From Himantopus leucocephalus (taxonomy: Eukaryota; Chordata; Aves; Charadriiformes; Recurvirostridae), in NCBI GenBank assembly GCA_003993805.1, contig RSEF01000003.1:65482057-65546056 (forward strand): a DNA stretch of 64,000 nucleotides, written 5' to 3'. The stretch's first letter is position 1. Each line of letters opens with the position of its first letter. Under the pieces are notes generated by a model, which had not been told where the DNA came from, ran no database searches, and worked only from the letters and a program-made list of their open reading frames with translations. Of the stretch, positions 25,301-39,270 are shown piece after piece. The position numbers and the translations under genes were made by a program.

Positions 25301-28300
25301 AGAGGGGATTAGTCAACACAGAAAGGACAGATGTGTTGGCTGGTGCTGATGAAAATGGAAGAATTGAAGAAAATGTTATCTGTTGCAATTAGGTCGGTCT
25401 TGGGCAATCCAGACTGCCTCACCTGCCGAAGTCAGAAGCGGTCATATCTGCACAAAGTGATAATTTTTCTATCCCTTTTCTTGTCAAGATTGAGTCAATC
25501 ATCATGTGACAGACCACCCATGTGTAAAAAGATATATGTCTGGTGGGAGCTGATATGGAACCTGCAGATGGGCTTATTGGCTTTGAAAAGCAAGTAATTT
25601 TCCATTAATACTTCCTGTAGAGGATAAGGCACTGATACCTTTCAGATGAGCTGTAATTAGGCCATTATTTGAGGTCTCAGATACTGCAGCTGATAACTGC
25701 AGTTATAGTCTTTTTCTAAATTGCCCTTTCATCTTTCAGTCTGGCTTTATGTCTGGATATAGCACTGAATGAATCACTCATGTTAATTAATAGTCAACAT
25801 ATTAGCTGCATGAATTGTTCAGAATTTCTTCTCTCTATGTCGGCCTCACCTCAGATATCCATTATCTGTAAACTGTTTTACAGAAGCGCCCACTTACAGC
25901 TAGGTACTATGTAAATATGTAAAAAACACAAAACCACAAAGCATAGAATCTAAAGAAAGATAGAATTAATGACCTTGTTACTCCAGTCTGAATCTCTGTA
26001 ACAGCAGCTAATTCTCAATACAGGAAATTTGTTTCTGCAATTTACCTCTTCCTTAGAGGTTTCTCATTCTTTGTATGTGGTCCAAAGAACATGTATCTCA
26101 TCAACTATTCTGAAATGAAACAAGAATAACATTTGCAGTAGCCCTTTTTAGGTAAAAAGATTTAACTTCAGCACTTACATTGTCACTAGGATTGATGTCA
26201 CAAATGTGCATTGCTCAATTATAATATTCTGAAATATTCATTTGGGGTCCAGTAGTTCATCTGTGCTTCTTTCCAAGTGTTTCTTACATAATCACTTGCC
26301 CTTAAATAATTAGCAAGAATCAGCTGATCTGAATAAGTACTCCTTGGTACGGGTCTCATAAAAAATGAGGCATTCCCCAAGAACTACAGAGAAAAGGAAG
26401 AGTTAGATATACAAAAAGAAAGAATTAAACACACAGAAGAATTAAAAGTGCACAAGCACCAGTGAATTAATAAGTATATTCTCTCATACACACATTTTCT
26501 TACCAGGAATTTTAAGGAACTTGGGAGTGAGAGATTGAGATGTTTGTAAGAGTCTTCTGAAGGATGTAAATAGATAGGACACCATACAAAAACTGAGAGC
26601 TGGAAGAAAAGAAAAAAGCTTACCAGGTTTTCCAGAGGGTTGGAAGAAAATGAAATGGCAGTGGATGGCAGAAGTTAGAAAGGCTGCAGAAAGATGAGGG
26701 CAGAGCACCAGCCTGAGCGATCGGCTTTCAGCTTTTTTTTCTGCTGTGGAGCTGGACGTGCAGTAAGGACTGAGGGCCTGGGAGCAAAGAAGAGAGGAAT
26801 GAGATAACTCCCAAGGGGAGACGTCTGGAGAATTTCATCTGGGATAAACAGGAAGGCAAAAGATTGAAAAGACCTTTTATGACAGAGTACTTCAAGAGCA
26901 GAACAGGACAGGGGCACAGTGCGAACGCCCTATAACCGAGGTGTGCACCGTGGTGGTGGGGGAGCACTGGGTGCAGAATTGCCCTTCTAAAGCACTATGC
27001 AAAGAGTTTGTTAAGATGGTATTTTGCTTATGATTAGTCAAAGGGAATTGCAAACCAAGTTCTGACTGATTAGTCCCTTCAGAAACCTGGCTCCGTGTTT
27101 CAAGTGTTCGCACTGCCTTAACCAACAGAAGCATTCTGACTGCACAGGCTTTTGTGTTTGTTTTCCCTCCAACTGGTGATATCCTTGGTCTAGAATAGAT
27201 AAAAGTATTAGGTAAGAAGTGTTAAAATGCATCTAATTACACTGCATTTACGCCTGCAGTTAGCATGATAGAGGTCATACAGTTAAAAAAATCCACCAGA
27301 TAAACACAAAACTTTCTCATGGGTTTTTGGGTTTTATTCTCCTTAAGTGGCTGCTTGCATGGACCTCTGTCAGGATATAGCTAACTGGAGAAGAAAGGTA
27401 TCACCACTTCTCACTACCTGCTACTGAATGCTAACAGAAGATAACTGCGCATTCTCTACTTCGCTGTGCTACAAAGTCATTCAGGTAAGTCTTATCTGAT
27501 AGTCACCTGCAGCAAACGGAGTTCAGAGTTTGCAGGGAAGCAGGTGAGGCATATCCCCTTGATCCATGCCACCAGCTCAGGAGAGTGCCAGGAGGTGTCT
27601 TAAAATACTTCATCCGTTTGAAAGTGAGTCCTTATCTGTATCTTACATGGTAGTTGTGGTGGTGGAATAGTTTCTGGTTTGTTCCTCTTCCAGTCTTGCA
27701 ATAGCCAGTAATAAATAACTTTAGTCAGTAGCAGTAAAGATAGAAAAATAAAATTGTAGCTAGTATACCATATGTTGATTTGCAGCTAGGATGCAAACCC
27801 TGCCTTCAATAACATCTGTGTGAAACAGCTCTGCTATCCAGCTGCCATCACAGTTTTCTCTTTGGAAAAAGGAAAATATGTTTCTACATCTGAGTTCATT
27901 CGAGGTACACACTCCACAGGGGCCACTTCTAGCATTATGTTTCCTGAAAACTTATGCCAATCGTCAGTAAGACTTTAGGTGTACCAGAAAAGCTTGTTAT
28001 GTAGAATGTTACTGTACTAAGTATTTGGTGTGTGCTTTCTGCAAAACAAACCTGATTTTTGATCCCTTAGGTTTAGACGCAATAGACATGCCCCTGACAT
28101 TGCTGTCTTCACTGAATATTTGCTGTTGCATAAAACTGATTGGTGAATGCTGTGGTTTCATGGAAATGAGAAAATACTTAAGTAAGTAAATTAACTGACA
28201 AAGACTGTGAAAAGTCATGAACTTTCCAGAACTGAAGTTTTTATTCTGAGAATTACTGTATTATAGGGAGTAGTTTTAGAATTACCGTAGAAGTGGGTGT

Positions 28301-29622
28301 CATGGTTCTGCAGTTGATCTGGTCACAGCATTTCAATATTTTTTTTTATTAATGTTGAAATGTATTTTTTCACAAGTACGCCGTGTCAACACAACAGGTT
28401 GAGAGAGGCTCTCCCATCATAGTTAGTACAAGCACCCATCATGGTCAGTTGTGTTTTCTGATGACTCAGAGCAAAGGATTTCACACAACTGAATTTCACA
28501 CATTCAGAAATTCAGATATTTCTGAATAATCTGGACATAAAACTTGTAGGAGAGATGTACATTATCTGATGATAATATGATAGCAAGTGGACTCATACCT
28601 GCTTTCTGAGTCAAAATGTACTAAGTCCAAATGTCATTAACATGAAAATGTTCAGAAAGTGGTTTTACCCTGTAGGACTGGAATCGTATTTTTAAGACAC
28701 AGTCATTACATTAAACTAATTCCATAAAATATAGGTATTAGGGAAGTCAGGGCTATGTCTGGATTTCCTCTTTCCAAAACACAGGAAAAGATGCAGCAAT
28801 AGAGTTATTGCCTCTTTGTACTCTTCCAGAAACAAACATATCCAGTTCTTCTGCCTATTGCCTGTGATCCTTAGTGTGAGAATTTACAACGTGTGTGTTT
28901 TTATTGTTTTCTTTGCATGCTGGTTTTTGGGATCATTCAAAACAAAACAAACAAAAAACCTCAACCTCAAACCCAAAGAGTTATTTGTTTTTGAGCTAAA
29001 CTCACCTCATGCCACAGTTACCCTTCAGATATCTGTTTATTTTAAATGGAGCTATACAAGGGTTATTATTTATTTAGCAACTGCAGGTCGAACAAAACTG
29101 TATTAGTGTGGCTTATGGGATGCATTAGTAGTATTACGGCATCTCAGAGCCTTGTCATGAGTTAGAGCCATGTGGTGTTTCATGCTGCATCCTCAATGCA
29201 GGAAAAGAGCCCCTCCTTCAAAGATGAGATGGTCTAGGACAAAGGACACCAAACACAAACAAACAGGTCTGGAAGTAAAAGGAAAAAATGTCTTAGTGAG
29301 TGAGCACCAGCTGCTCAGCTGGTTTTGAGGACACCTTCATATAAAAGAAATACTGGAACTGCTTGTGTACTTAGGACTCCTGGTTCTCACATTCTCTGTA
29401 GAGGACAAATAGCTTGGAAGCAGATTTATCTGTGCCTACAAGTTCTTGATTGCATTTAAATTCCTTCGAAGACCAGAAGTATTTACAAAACACTTCTTCC
29501 TTTCCTAATGGGGAAGGGAGCTCTTCACTTATGCTGCTATTACTTATTTTGCACTCCCAGATGCTTTAGCTCTTGATTTGCATGGAATTTCTAATTATTT
29601 TTTTAATTATTTTTCCATATAG
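19368..29622. other. Intergenic DNA; no gene recognised
   Basis: AT-rich, with only short chance frames on both strands. The stretch 20535-20830 has a more balanced composition and a texture like an old repeat or conserved non-coding element. T or A homopolymers occur near 20430-20444, 23731-23741, 23807-23818 and 24963-24980. No RNA gene, LTR or recent LINE was recognised. Confidence 0.5.
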
Positions 29623-29733
29623 GAATACCTTCAGATTGTCAGGGGGCTGCAAACTGTGGAGAAAAGCAGGACGGCATATCGGTTTATTGCTGCTCCTGCT
29701 GGTATTCGTGATGAGATGCCAATGACAGGCTGG
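29623..29733 (+). other. Exon-like open segment (37 codons) flanked by splice consensus; unproven
   Basis: A T-rich tract ending CCATATAG precedes 29623, and the donor-like TGG|GTAAGG follows 29733. The 111 nt between form exactly 37 open codons in the only frame open throughout, with a stop codon (29620-29622) directly before the segment. The predicted peptide starts EYLQIVRGLQ and ends RDEMPMTGW. I do not recognise it. A chance occurrence is quite possible in 50 kb of sequence, since stop-free stretches of this length and AG/GT pairs are common. It is listed so that it can be tested against transcript data. Confidence 0.15.
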
Positions 29734-29880
29734 GTAAGGTCTGTGGTGCCCCTGCCCCCCCCCTTTCTGGCACTGCTGAAGCTATAAGGGAACCCCCCAG
29801 AACGTCTGTGTGCTGCACAGGAACGTGCTGTCCCCACCCCTCCGCAGACTCAGCGCACCCACGAATGCATACGCACAGAT

Positions 29881-29912
29881 GGCCCCGAGCTCAGCTGGTG
29901 TAAATCAGTGCT
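29881..29912. repeat. Short fragment of the ancient dispersed repeat (GGCCC...CAGCTGGTGTAAATCAG)
   Basis: The block GGCCCCGAGCTCAGCTGGTG followed by TAAATCAG matches one end of a dispersed amniote repeat that I recognise by motif. Only this end is visible. It lies about 150 nt beyond the exon-like segment at 29623-29733. Confidence 0.35.
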
Positions 29913-32900
29913 GCCCGTCCGGCAGACTGCATGTACTTGCTGTAAATAGATGCCGTGCGTTATATATCTGTGTCAGTGTAAAACCACATTCTTGCAATAC
30001 TGGGGCTGGGAACGCAAATCTATAAAACTCAGGCAAGTAAAATTAAAGTTGCAGTCACTTGCTCCCCTTGACATACAAAATATGGTAATTCATTACATGT
30101 TTATTTTTAGTGCATGTACAATTCAACATGAGGGACTTAATGTTGCCATGGGAACCATAACTTTGAATTCCTGACTTTTTATGCCTTCATTTTTTTCCTA
30201 CTATGTTTTATAAAAGGAAAAAAAAAAGTGTACAAAAAGATCATGGACAAAAAAATATTGGACAAAACTCCAGTCAGTGGTACGCTGGTGTGACTAGCAT
30301 CAGGGGAAGAATAGCAAACCTAAAATAATGTCAGTTTTAAATAGTAAACAAAATTATAATTGGCAAAACATGATGAGTTTGAATACAATTAAATGGATCT
30401 GGCAACTGGATCCCATACTGTCACATATATATCTGTCTCAGATTTTATTTATCTGCCCCAAATTTTATTGAACTAGCACCTGAGCACAATCATTTGTCTG
30501 CCAGTCTGTTGCAATGGGAAAACAAATAGCTATCAAAAGGAACAGAAAAAATGGATCTATACTCCTGCATGGAGATTCAGTCTTAGCTGCTGAAGCTGGT
30601 AAAAGGGTTAACTTTTGTCTATGTGTTTGGGGGTTTTTTTAATTCTCTTTTTTCCTCTCTCAAAACATATTCATCCTGAGGCTGTTCTATTCTGTCTTTA
30701 TTGCAGTCTACAATGTAGCCTGTAAAGAAAGAGGGTGTTACGACCACTGTACCATTTTGTGACTCCAGAAAGATAAAGATACAGCAGTATATATGTTAAT
30801 AGACACTTTTAAACTTATAGTCATTACTGCTCATTATAGAGGAGATTCTTCTTCCAGCTCCCTGGAAAACAGATTTCACTACTATCCTCTGGGCTCCAGG
30901 GAAAAAGTACCTGAGACCCCTAATTTGTCCTAATCTCCCCAACAGAAGGGACCGGTACTGGGGGAGAAGGTTCATTGCTATGCCTTTGATTTCCATCCGG
31001 CCATAATCCCTCCCTGAGGTAATTCCAGTTGTGTGAATTTCATACCTCATACAGTTAACAGCAGCTTGAAGAAAGTCTGACGCGGTATCTCGGAAGACGT
31101 TATTTACAGACGCTGGACAAACATGCAGTGGCCTTGCTGTACCTATAATGCTTTGGCTAGTTTCTAAGAGTTTCTGAAACGCAGAGAATAACTATTTACA
31201 GTGAATAAACTATTTTACAAACTATTAGCAGCATACCAGTTGGTCCCTATGTTGTGCACGGGTATAACTGACAGGTCAGAGGAGACTAGTGCTTTATTAC
31301 TTCTGTGCTTTATTGGGTGGCGGTGTCACCAAAGAACATCCCAGGTGAAGATAAGCACAACCTTTAAATATAAAAGGATACAAAAAGTTAGCTATGCATA
31401 AAAGTTACTGGCAAATATGCATGTTCTATTTTCAAAGCTCAGAGACGCATCTTTCAGCTTATTAGTATCAAAATACTATGGGGGAGAATATGCAGACGTT
31501 GCGTGTCTGTACCAGACACTCTTCTGAAGAGTTTAGGTCACTTGCAATAGCTACTGGGGCCTGAGTTCTTTAATGGCATCACAGATCTATTTTGGCAAGT
31601 ATATTGTAGGTTGAGTACGCAAATAATACACAAATAATATCCAGAACTCTGCTTATCTGTTCACATGTTTTCTCTATGAAGAGATTTCTACATGAACGAA
31701 AAGGACAGTGCCGGTTTTATCTGGTATAATGCTGAAGTAATCTTCTGTAATCGTTCAAGATACCCATGAACCATGACCGCGTTTGCTGTCTAAGACCCTT
31801 TCTTCCCCATGAAAGCTGAGCAGCAGTGTCTAACGACGGCTAGCCATGTGGTCACGTTGTTTCTCTCTGAAGAACATCCATCTTAAGGCTGTATTTAAAC
31901 AAGCCTGGGCACGATTTTAAATTCCCTGTTCCAAGCAACCACTTGTGATTGATCTGCTCTGTTACTGTTGCCTTTCTCTTGGACAGCATAACATTTAAGG
32001 TTTTGTTGTAAGCTACGTTTATTGAGAAACAGAGCAAGAATCGTTTGCAGGTATTTTTTAATAACTCTGTTGATAAATCTGTCTTGGGGAAAACGGTAAG
32101 ACTTCCAGTCTCCCAGTTCAGTATACGCTGTTTATGGTTTTATTAACTTTACTGCAGCAATATCCAGGGCATCAAGGCTTACTAATCATCATGGGTGTTC
32201 TGGAGGAGTGGGAAATCCTGGATAACAGGACTGATGCTGGAGGGAACGTTCTTCTCAGACAGCTGCCCTGGATGCTGGTGTGCTACGCCATAGCTGGTGC
32301 CACCAGTTTCCTTTATTCTTGCACACATCAAAATAATGTGAAGAAGTCACATGGCCCCTTTTAAAATCTGATTATAATCACCTGACCGCTCAGACTAGTT
32401 TCTGTTGATTAAAAAAATGGCTGTATATTAGGGATTATTAGAGAGCTCAGAGCATTTTAAAGGGATACAACTGTTTTTCTATGCACTGTGATCCTTTCCC
32501 CTTGCATTCGTAACCCGAGGTCCATCCTCTGCTGCACTGTGGAGCCTAAGAGAAAGTCAGACAAAATGTTTCTTTGTGCTCTCTCCCTTCAGCCCTGGCT
32601 CTGCCCTCTGTTCCAGGCTCATGTTTGTACACAAAAGCATACACATCATTCATAGTGGCAGAAGCAAATCTGGATGAGCCGGGTCCCTTGCGGATGTGGA
32701 GCCAGAGGGCATGATCAAGCATGCAGTTGTTGTTGACTGACGGCTCCTGCACACAATGTGAATCTGAAGTATTTCTTTCTACTAGATAGTTGAGCTTATT
32801 GTTAAAAGAAAATTGCTTGGGTTTTATTTGGGTAATGTGCCTGCTGGAGGGGGTGTGCATAAAAGTTTTTGCATCTGAGAGCACTGAGACGCATAATATT

Positions 32901-35900
32901 AGTGTGATCATGATGTCGTCTTATTAGTAAGACAACTTGTCCTTTTTTGTCAGTGAATTGCAAAGATCTGTCAAGGCCCAGTTTAATCTACTCCCTGTAA
33001 TAGGATTTGTCTGTAGCTTGAGGAAACAGAAGCTTGTAATGCATAGGGTTATTAAGAGTGGGATGTAAGCTATTTGAGACTCTTTAATAAAATATAATAT
33101 CAGTATATTCAATGAATATGGAAAGAAAGATCTAAATATTTCTCGTTACAACCTTCAAATATCTTGGGAGAGGAGAATGTTACCAATTAAAACAAGGGGA
33201 AAAAAGCAATAGCACTCTGATTTCTAGCCTTCCTCGGAGTTAAATATTGATGCAAGCTAGAGTTCAATTCAAGAATCTCATTGCCCCTGCTGTAACCATT
33301 AAACTAAATCCCTGCCCCATTCCAAGACAAGGTTAATGTATTTAGGGAACCTTGCAAACAACAGCTCTAGTTGCTTTCATGTACACCCATGCGTAGCCCT
33401 TTTGCAAACAAGGCAGTTTTAAACAAGGAAAGATGTAGCTGCCAGGAGGTACAAAGTATTCTGCCCTGTGAATTGCCTCACTTCATATGTAACAAGCTTT
33501 GAGAGACTTGAAAGCATTTGCAGTCCCAAACCTCACTCACCTCCCTCAGCGCCTTGACAGGAAACACAAAAATCGAAAGCTTTAATTGCCTCTTTCTAGA
33601 GGGAGTTTTGGTGTCCGGAGCAAGCAATCAACACAAAGCGATTGCATTTTTTTGTGGATAGAGCCATTAGGAACAGGGCTCTGTTTCGTATGCTCCTGAG
33701 CATTAAGGTACACTGCGGTAGGAAACAGACTGCTTTAACATAACGTTTCTGATCCTCCTCCACAAACACAGTTATACCCATCACATGTACGGTCATATCC
33801 TTGTTATTGGAGGTTCCTGGAACAGGAGTAATTTAAAGTAAACTAAGACTGGCATCTTTTAGTCAAGAACATCATTGCAGTCCCTATAGTATATAAAATT
33901 CACTGTTTTTCTTGCTGATTAATATGACCTTGTCTGTGTTATATCTAGACAGGTTAAATACCTAGATTGTCAGCCACTGCCAAAAAGTCACTAAATCCAT
34001 TGAACTGAAATCACAAATAAGCCACTCAGGACACTTCTACTCACTTGAGGTACTCCACAAATACTCTCTGATTGTGGCCCTCCAAAAAGTACCAGCGGGA
34101 AAAATGTATGTTTTGAAACCAAATGACCTGGTTGCCTCTGAATACAAAGTCTAGATTCAGATCTCCAAACGCCTGACTCACAGGCTGTGCTGACATGTCG
34201 GATACAAGCAGTCCTCAGTCTGCGGAAAGAGAGAAGGGGGGTGAAAGGAGCAAAGTTCACTTTCTGTTTGTTGGGGTTGGGCTGTTTTAGGGGTGTTTTT
34301 TGGTACCTGAGCTGTTTTGCAGTAATGGGAAAATTACAGGAGTAAGTATGGTAAGATTATTATTTTTTTTTTTAATCAAAAGAGAATTGTTTGGGCTTTG
34401 TCATTATGAAATGAAAATTGTCTTTGGACAATGATAAAAGAATGAGGTGAAGCCAAAGGGGATTTTTCCCTAAGGAATTATCCTTAGTTTAATGACTAAG
34501 AATTTGTTATTAATTAACCTGAGTTAATCTGGAAAACAAGGAAGTTGAGCTCCCTCTGTAAAGATATTTGCTAAAGGAAATAGGCCTGGATACTATCTCA
34601 GATAAGCAGAAGGGAGAAGAAGTATAGGTCATTTTCCCATTAATTGTATTTGAGACAAAATCATACAGTGAAAGCATCAGAGAGAAATTTAGGTTACTTA
34701 TGACTCAAATATATTCCACTGAGGTTTTCCTCAGGTCAGGAGGAGTGTAGCGTGCCTTCAAGGAGACCAGAACTCCCGAAAGTGTTTGTAAACCAGCTGG
34801 TGGAGAGACAGCAGATGGTTATTTTTGTGGCCTCACCCATCCTCTGTCAGAAAGCTTATTCACATTGGGAACCATTGCAGTGGTGAGACTACTCTTGAGG
34901 CTTAAATTGGACCTTACCAAAGAGCAGCACGTCTCTATCTGTACTCCTTCCCTGAAGTGTCTCAGGTTACTCCTCTGAATCCTTCTTTCCAAAGCAGATA
35001 ATACCTCTTTTTTATTAGAGAAAGTGGAACATAAACCATCTTTTTTATTGCTACTCGGTTTTGGGTCCCAAAGGTTTTGCTTATGATGGGCAACATGACA
35101 TCCAAAACATTTCATAACTTCCTGAAGAAATTTGAAGCCTGTAATTTTCAGTGACTTCTAACACAGCAGAGAATTGAACAGATTGAGAGCCCAGCTCACA
35201 GAAGGACTCGGGGAGCACAGCACTGAGCGATGCTGAGGGGGCGCTGGCAATAAAGGTTACATGCCTGTAACCTAGGGAAAGCAGCAGCTCTAAAACCCCT
35301 TGACTCTCTGTACGGTCACAAAACTTTAATGGAAGGAAATCTCAAAGAGAGAAATAGGATTTATTCTTTCCTTCTTTCACAGAGATGAGCATTTTTCCCA
35401 GCCGCAAATCCTTCTCAATGGTTGGGACTCAGGAACCAAGCCCTTCCCTTTCTAAGTCAGAGAAAGCAGAGATGTGCCATTTCCCTCTTCACTACCTCTG
35501 ATAGCTGACGCTACAGTGATGGACGTAATCACTGGGGGCAGCATGCAGAGTGCAGATCAGCCTTTTGCCTGAACTGAAGCAGGAATTTGAAGGTTGTTTT
35601 AGTTCCTCAGATTAGTGTGTTAACCACAGGCTACAGGGCAATCCAAGGAGCATCTGGAAGCCTCCCGGACTAGAAGGTCTGCCGCACGGGCACTGTATCA
35701 GCGGGGGTGCAGTTCACACTCTCTGACCCAACATATTTCCACATCTGTGCACAAAAAAGCTTCAAAGAAGAGAGCAGGAGAGACCAACTTTAGAAACCAC
35801 TAGAGCCTAATGAAAGATATGCTTAGTGACAAATTAAGAGACCAACAGTCAAGTAAGAATGAAAGTTTTCTGTGGGTATGTTGACTTACTGGGCGTAAGA

Positions 35901-38471
35901 GAGGGAGTTAGGAGTGGGAAATAGCTTCTCCCATTACTGCCAGGGGTGTGGTATGTATTCTGGTATTGCCAAGTGCAGCCATAGCTGCCAGCTCCCCATG
36001 CAAACCAAGACTGTACCCAGCCCTGTGCCAACCTTCCAGGTAAATGCTCTAACAGCGCTAATGATGTAATGAGAGGGATCGCTCCTGTCTCTTCTTTACC
36101 TTTTTCTTCCATTAGACACGACTCCAGAAAACCAACATGATCAGGCTTTTTAAAAGCCCTAATTGAGGGTAGGGAACACCTAACTTTCAAATTCTACTGA
36201 GTTTTGTGGAAAACAAAGTTTTACCAAAGACTTTAAGTGGATAGGGTGAGAGAGTGTGCTTAAAAGTTGAATCAAGTGGCACCCTCAGGCATCCTTAGTT
36301 GAACTAAGGTGACACCCTTGGATCTTACCAACTAGATTACAAGAGAAATGGAGGTCTAAAATGTGGACATAAAAACAGATTTAAAAAGCAGTGCTTTTTC
36401 AAAAGCAAAATATCCTTAATTAATTAATTTCCCACTCCAAATCTGAAATGTATCTTGCCTCATAAACTCTCAATTTGTTGAAAAAATATAAGTAATGAGT
36501 TTCAGTGGTGTGAGGAAAAGCAAGGACTGACAAGAGAAGGCATGAACGAAGTGGCAGTGAAGTTTTGCAAGTGAGGCTATTTCTGGTTGTAAATTATTTT
36601 AATAAGATACACAAGAGAACCTGCTTCCAATATAATGGTGGAAAGTCACTGCTATCTTACTGTGTCTTACTAGAGCCAGAAGCTGCTAAGAGGTTTTGGG
36701 ATTTTTGGGCCAAATCTTGTGCTCACCAAACCCTCGTATAATCTCAACAGTAGGATTGCAGAGTGGTTTGGAGTACAATCCTGTATGTTTCAAACAAAGT
36801 TTATAGGCAATGAGCCTGTGAAATCAAGATTCCTAACTTCAGAAGGTTAAACCTTCTGTTGGCTTAACCTTTCCAAAGATTACAGGACTAAATAAGAGCC
36901 TGTGGTCCATGCAGCTGCAAGGGAAGCAATTCTCCATGCTTATTTTTTAATCTTCTTTGCAACAGTAGATAAAATAGCCAATCTTCAGGCACATGTATAC
37001 ACATGATAGGCACTCTGTTAGTGAGATATCACAGACCATACATCGGATGCAATGGTAACAATTCTAATAATATTGAACAAAACTGGGCAAAATTAACCCA
37101 CAGGGAAAAAAAAGTTCCTACATTGCAATCTATTATTCTGTTGACTAATCTATCAAAGGAAGGAGCACTTGCACCATTTGAAACTACACTGGCTATTTTT
37201 CTTCCCACATAGGATCAATATATATATAAATAGCTAGGTTACAGTTAGAAAATGGGTTTTAGATAACGGAGCTGAAGCTTGAAAGTCGGGTTGTTGATAG
37301 AGCAAGTACCAAGATTCCTTTAACCCACAGATACACTAAAAATTGCACAGATCTGCAAAAAACAGTAAGAGGTAAGAAAAAGTCTATACAAGTGAAATTT
37401 CTCTCTACTGTTGGATCCCTTTGGCAACAGAGCTTCACTTTGTGAGTGGTGCTTGTGGCTGGATAAGGAGCTATTTCCTGCAGGATTTCTTCTTGAAAAC
37501 CTGAACTTTCCCTGTGGGAAATTTTTGTACAGGCAGTAAATGCTTTGCAGACCATTGTACACCAGCTTGCCAAATTCTTCCCTCTTCCTAACTAACAGAG
37601 ATAAAAAGGTATCTGTGGTATTTTGAGAAAAGCAGTTGTAGCCCTTTTTCTCCCTCGGCAGTGAATGTTAGGAATTTTTCACCTTTATTTTGATCTTCCC
37701 CAGACTGCTGCAGTTAGGTGGATTGCGTCCAGAGCAAGAAAACTGTGTATTGTCTAGTAGACTGTGCTGGCCAACCGTTACCTTCCTAAGTTGTAGGAAA
37801 AACATCTCTTAGAGTTTAAACCCAGCATAGCAATTTGCACCATTGTTGGAAGGCCAAACATAATCGCAGTGGACAAAAGCAAGGTCTGCTTCCTCTCAGT
37901 GGTTACAGTCTCTATCGCATATCACACACATCACAGTAAAGCAAAAGAGACCACATCAGTGGCATGTGGTGTCAGGGAGAGGTTGCCACCACACGCGTGG
38001 TATTGGTCAGAGACAGTGTTGAAGCTCTAGTGCTACATCTCTGGTATAGTCTCGAAGAACTTACAAAATGAAAAAAAAACAAAAAACATTTGTCTCAGAA
38101 TCCAGGTGCACAGACTATCCATTCTGAGATGGACTGCAGGTTCGCAGGCAGCCTGCTTTACAGCTGTCCTCACCTTCATCCTGAAGCATTCAAAGAATGA
38201 TGACAAAATTATACGATATGATGCGGTGGTCTGTTATCTTTTCAGTAAAATTGTTTACACAACACACTCTCAGATGAAGCCTACTGTCTGAACCTTGAAA
38301 TGAGGGGGTGAGGAGAAGGAAAAGAACATGGGAATGCATATTCTGCAGAGGAAACCTGATCTTTTATAAAAATAAAACAGAAATGATGAATGCATTGAGT
38401 AGACTGACAAAAACACTTCTTTGGACTTGGCCATAGACAAACTTTAAATGACTGTAAATTTATTTTTTTTA
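29913..38471. other. Intergenic DNA; no gene recognised
   Basis: AT-rich with short chance frames only. Small perfect palindromes occur, such as CCTTAGTTGAACTAAGG near 36294-36310 and AGAAGGTTAAACCTTCT near 36841-36857, but they are short enough to arise by chance. No repeat family was identified. Confidence 0.5.
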
Positions 38472-38515
38472 TATATATATTTAATCTATGTAATTCCATA
38501 CATTAAATATATATA
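38472..38515. repeat. AT-rich perfect inverted repeat (14-bp arms, 16-nt loop)
   Basis: The arm TATATATATTTAAT at 38472-38485 is matched by its exact reverse complement at 38502-38515. It may extrude as a cruciform or form an RNA hairpin. Simple AT content makes chance occurrence fairly easy. Confidence 0.8.
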
Positions 38516-38743
38516 CTCAGTGGTGAAAACTGCACATTCAAATATGAAGGTCAGTCTCTTTAATTCTAATAGACCAGACTTGGAAACTCTTACACCTCTT
38601 CTGAAAACTGTGCTGTACCTGGGGACAAGTGAGAGTCAAGCTAAGAAGCCCACACCACCTCGGGTAACATCAGAGTCCACGGTGCAGGATCCAGGCTCAG
38701 CATCACGTACTGCAGCCTCCTCACGAGGCACCCTCCCCTCTGA

Positions 38744-38770
38744 GCTTGACAAGCCCGGGGCTTGTCAAGC
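38744..38770. repeat. Perfect 13-bp palindrome with one-base centre
   Basis: GCTTGACAAGCCC at 38744-38756 is followed by one G and then its exact reverse complement at 38758-38770. The GC content and length make it less likely to be chance than the nearby AT palindromes. No gene or known element is attached to it. Confidence 0.85.
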
Positions 38771-39270
38771 ACCAGTCAGAGATCAAGAGCTGTGCATAAA
38801 ACCCCAAGCGTTTGTTGCATGTGCAGATATTTCCAGACACAGTGCAAAAATTTCCCATTATTTTGCATTAATTAAAAGTATTGCTTAATGAGCACTTGTT
38901 TGCAATTCTGTAAATTTCTTTGCTTTTCATTAGTGCAAAATAATAAGAAATAAGCATGTGCATTCTTGACACATTTCAGCTTAGGAAGTCAGAGCACTTC
39001 ACAGAGATTAATTAATCTAACACCCCATTTATTTATCAGAAGCCTTTAAATGTTCTCAAGTCATAAATGGTGCTGTATTGTCAGTGCAGCTTGTGTTGGT
39101 GATCTCAGCCAGTGTGTCTGGGATTAATCATTCTGTTCCAAGCAGGCCATGGCACATAATTTGTTCTTGTATATACGTTTGACAAAGATGACATAAATTA
39201 ATATTATTAATTATTTTAAGTGGCTTTAGACCTCATAAGTGCAGGAAGCTTCCTTGTAGATTGTTGTGGA
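38771..39270. other. Candidate conserved non-coding element (by texture only)
   Basis: The stretch has many TAATTA/ATTAATTA-type homeodomain-like cores and few repeats or homopolymers. This is the texture often seen in conserved vertebrate enhancers. This is only a pattern impression; conservation cannot be judged from one sequence. Confidence 0.25.
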
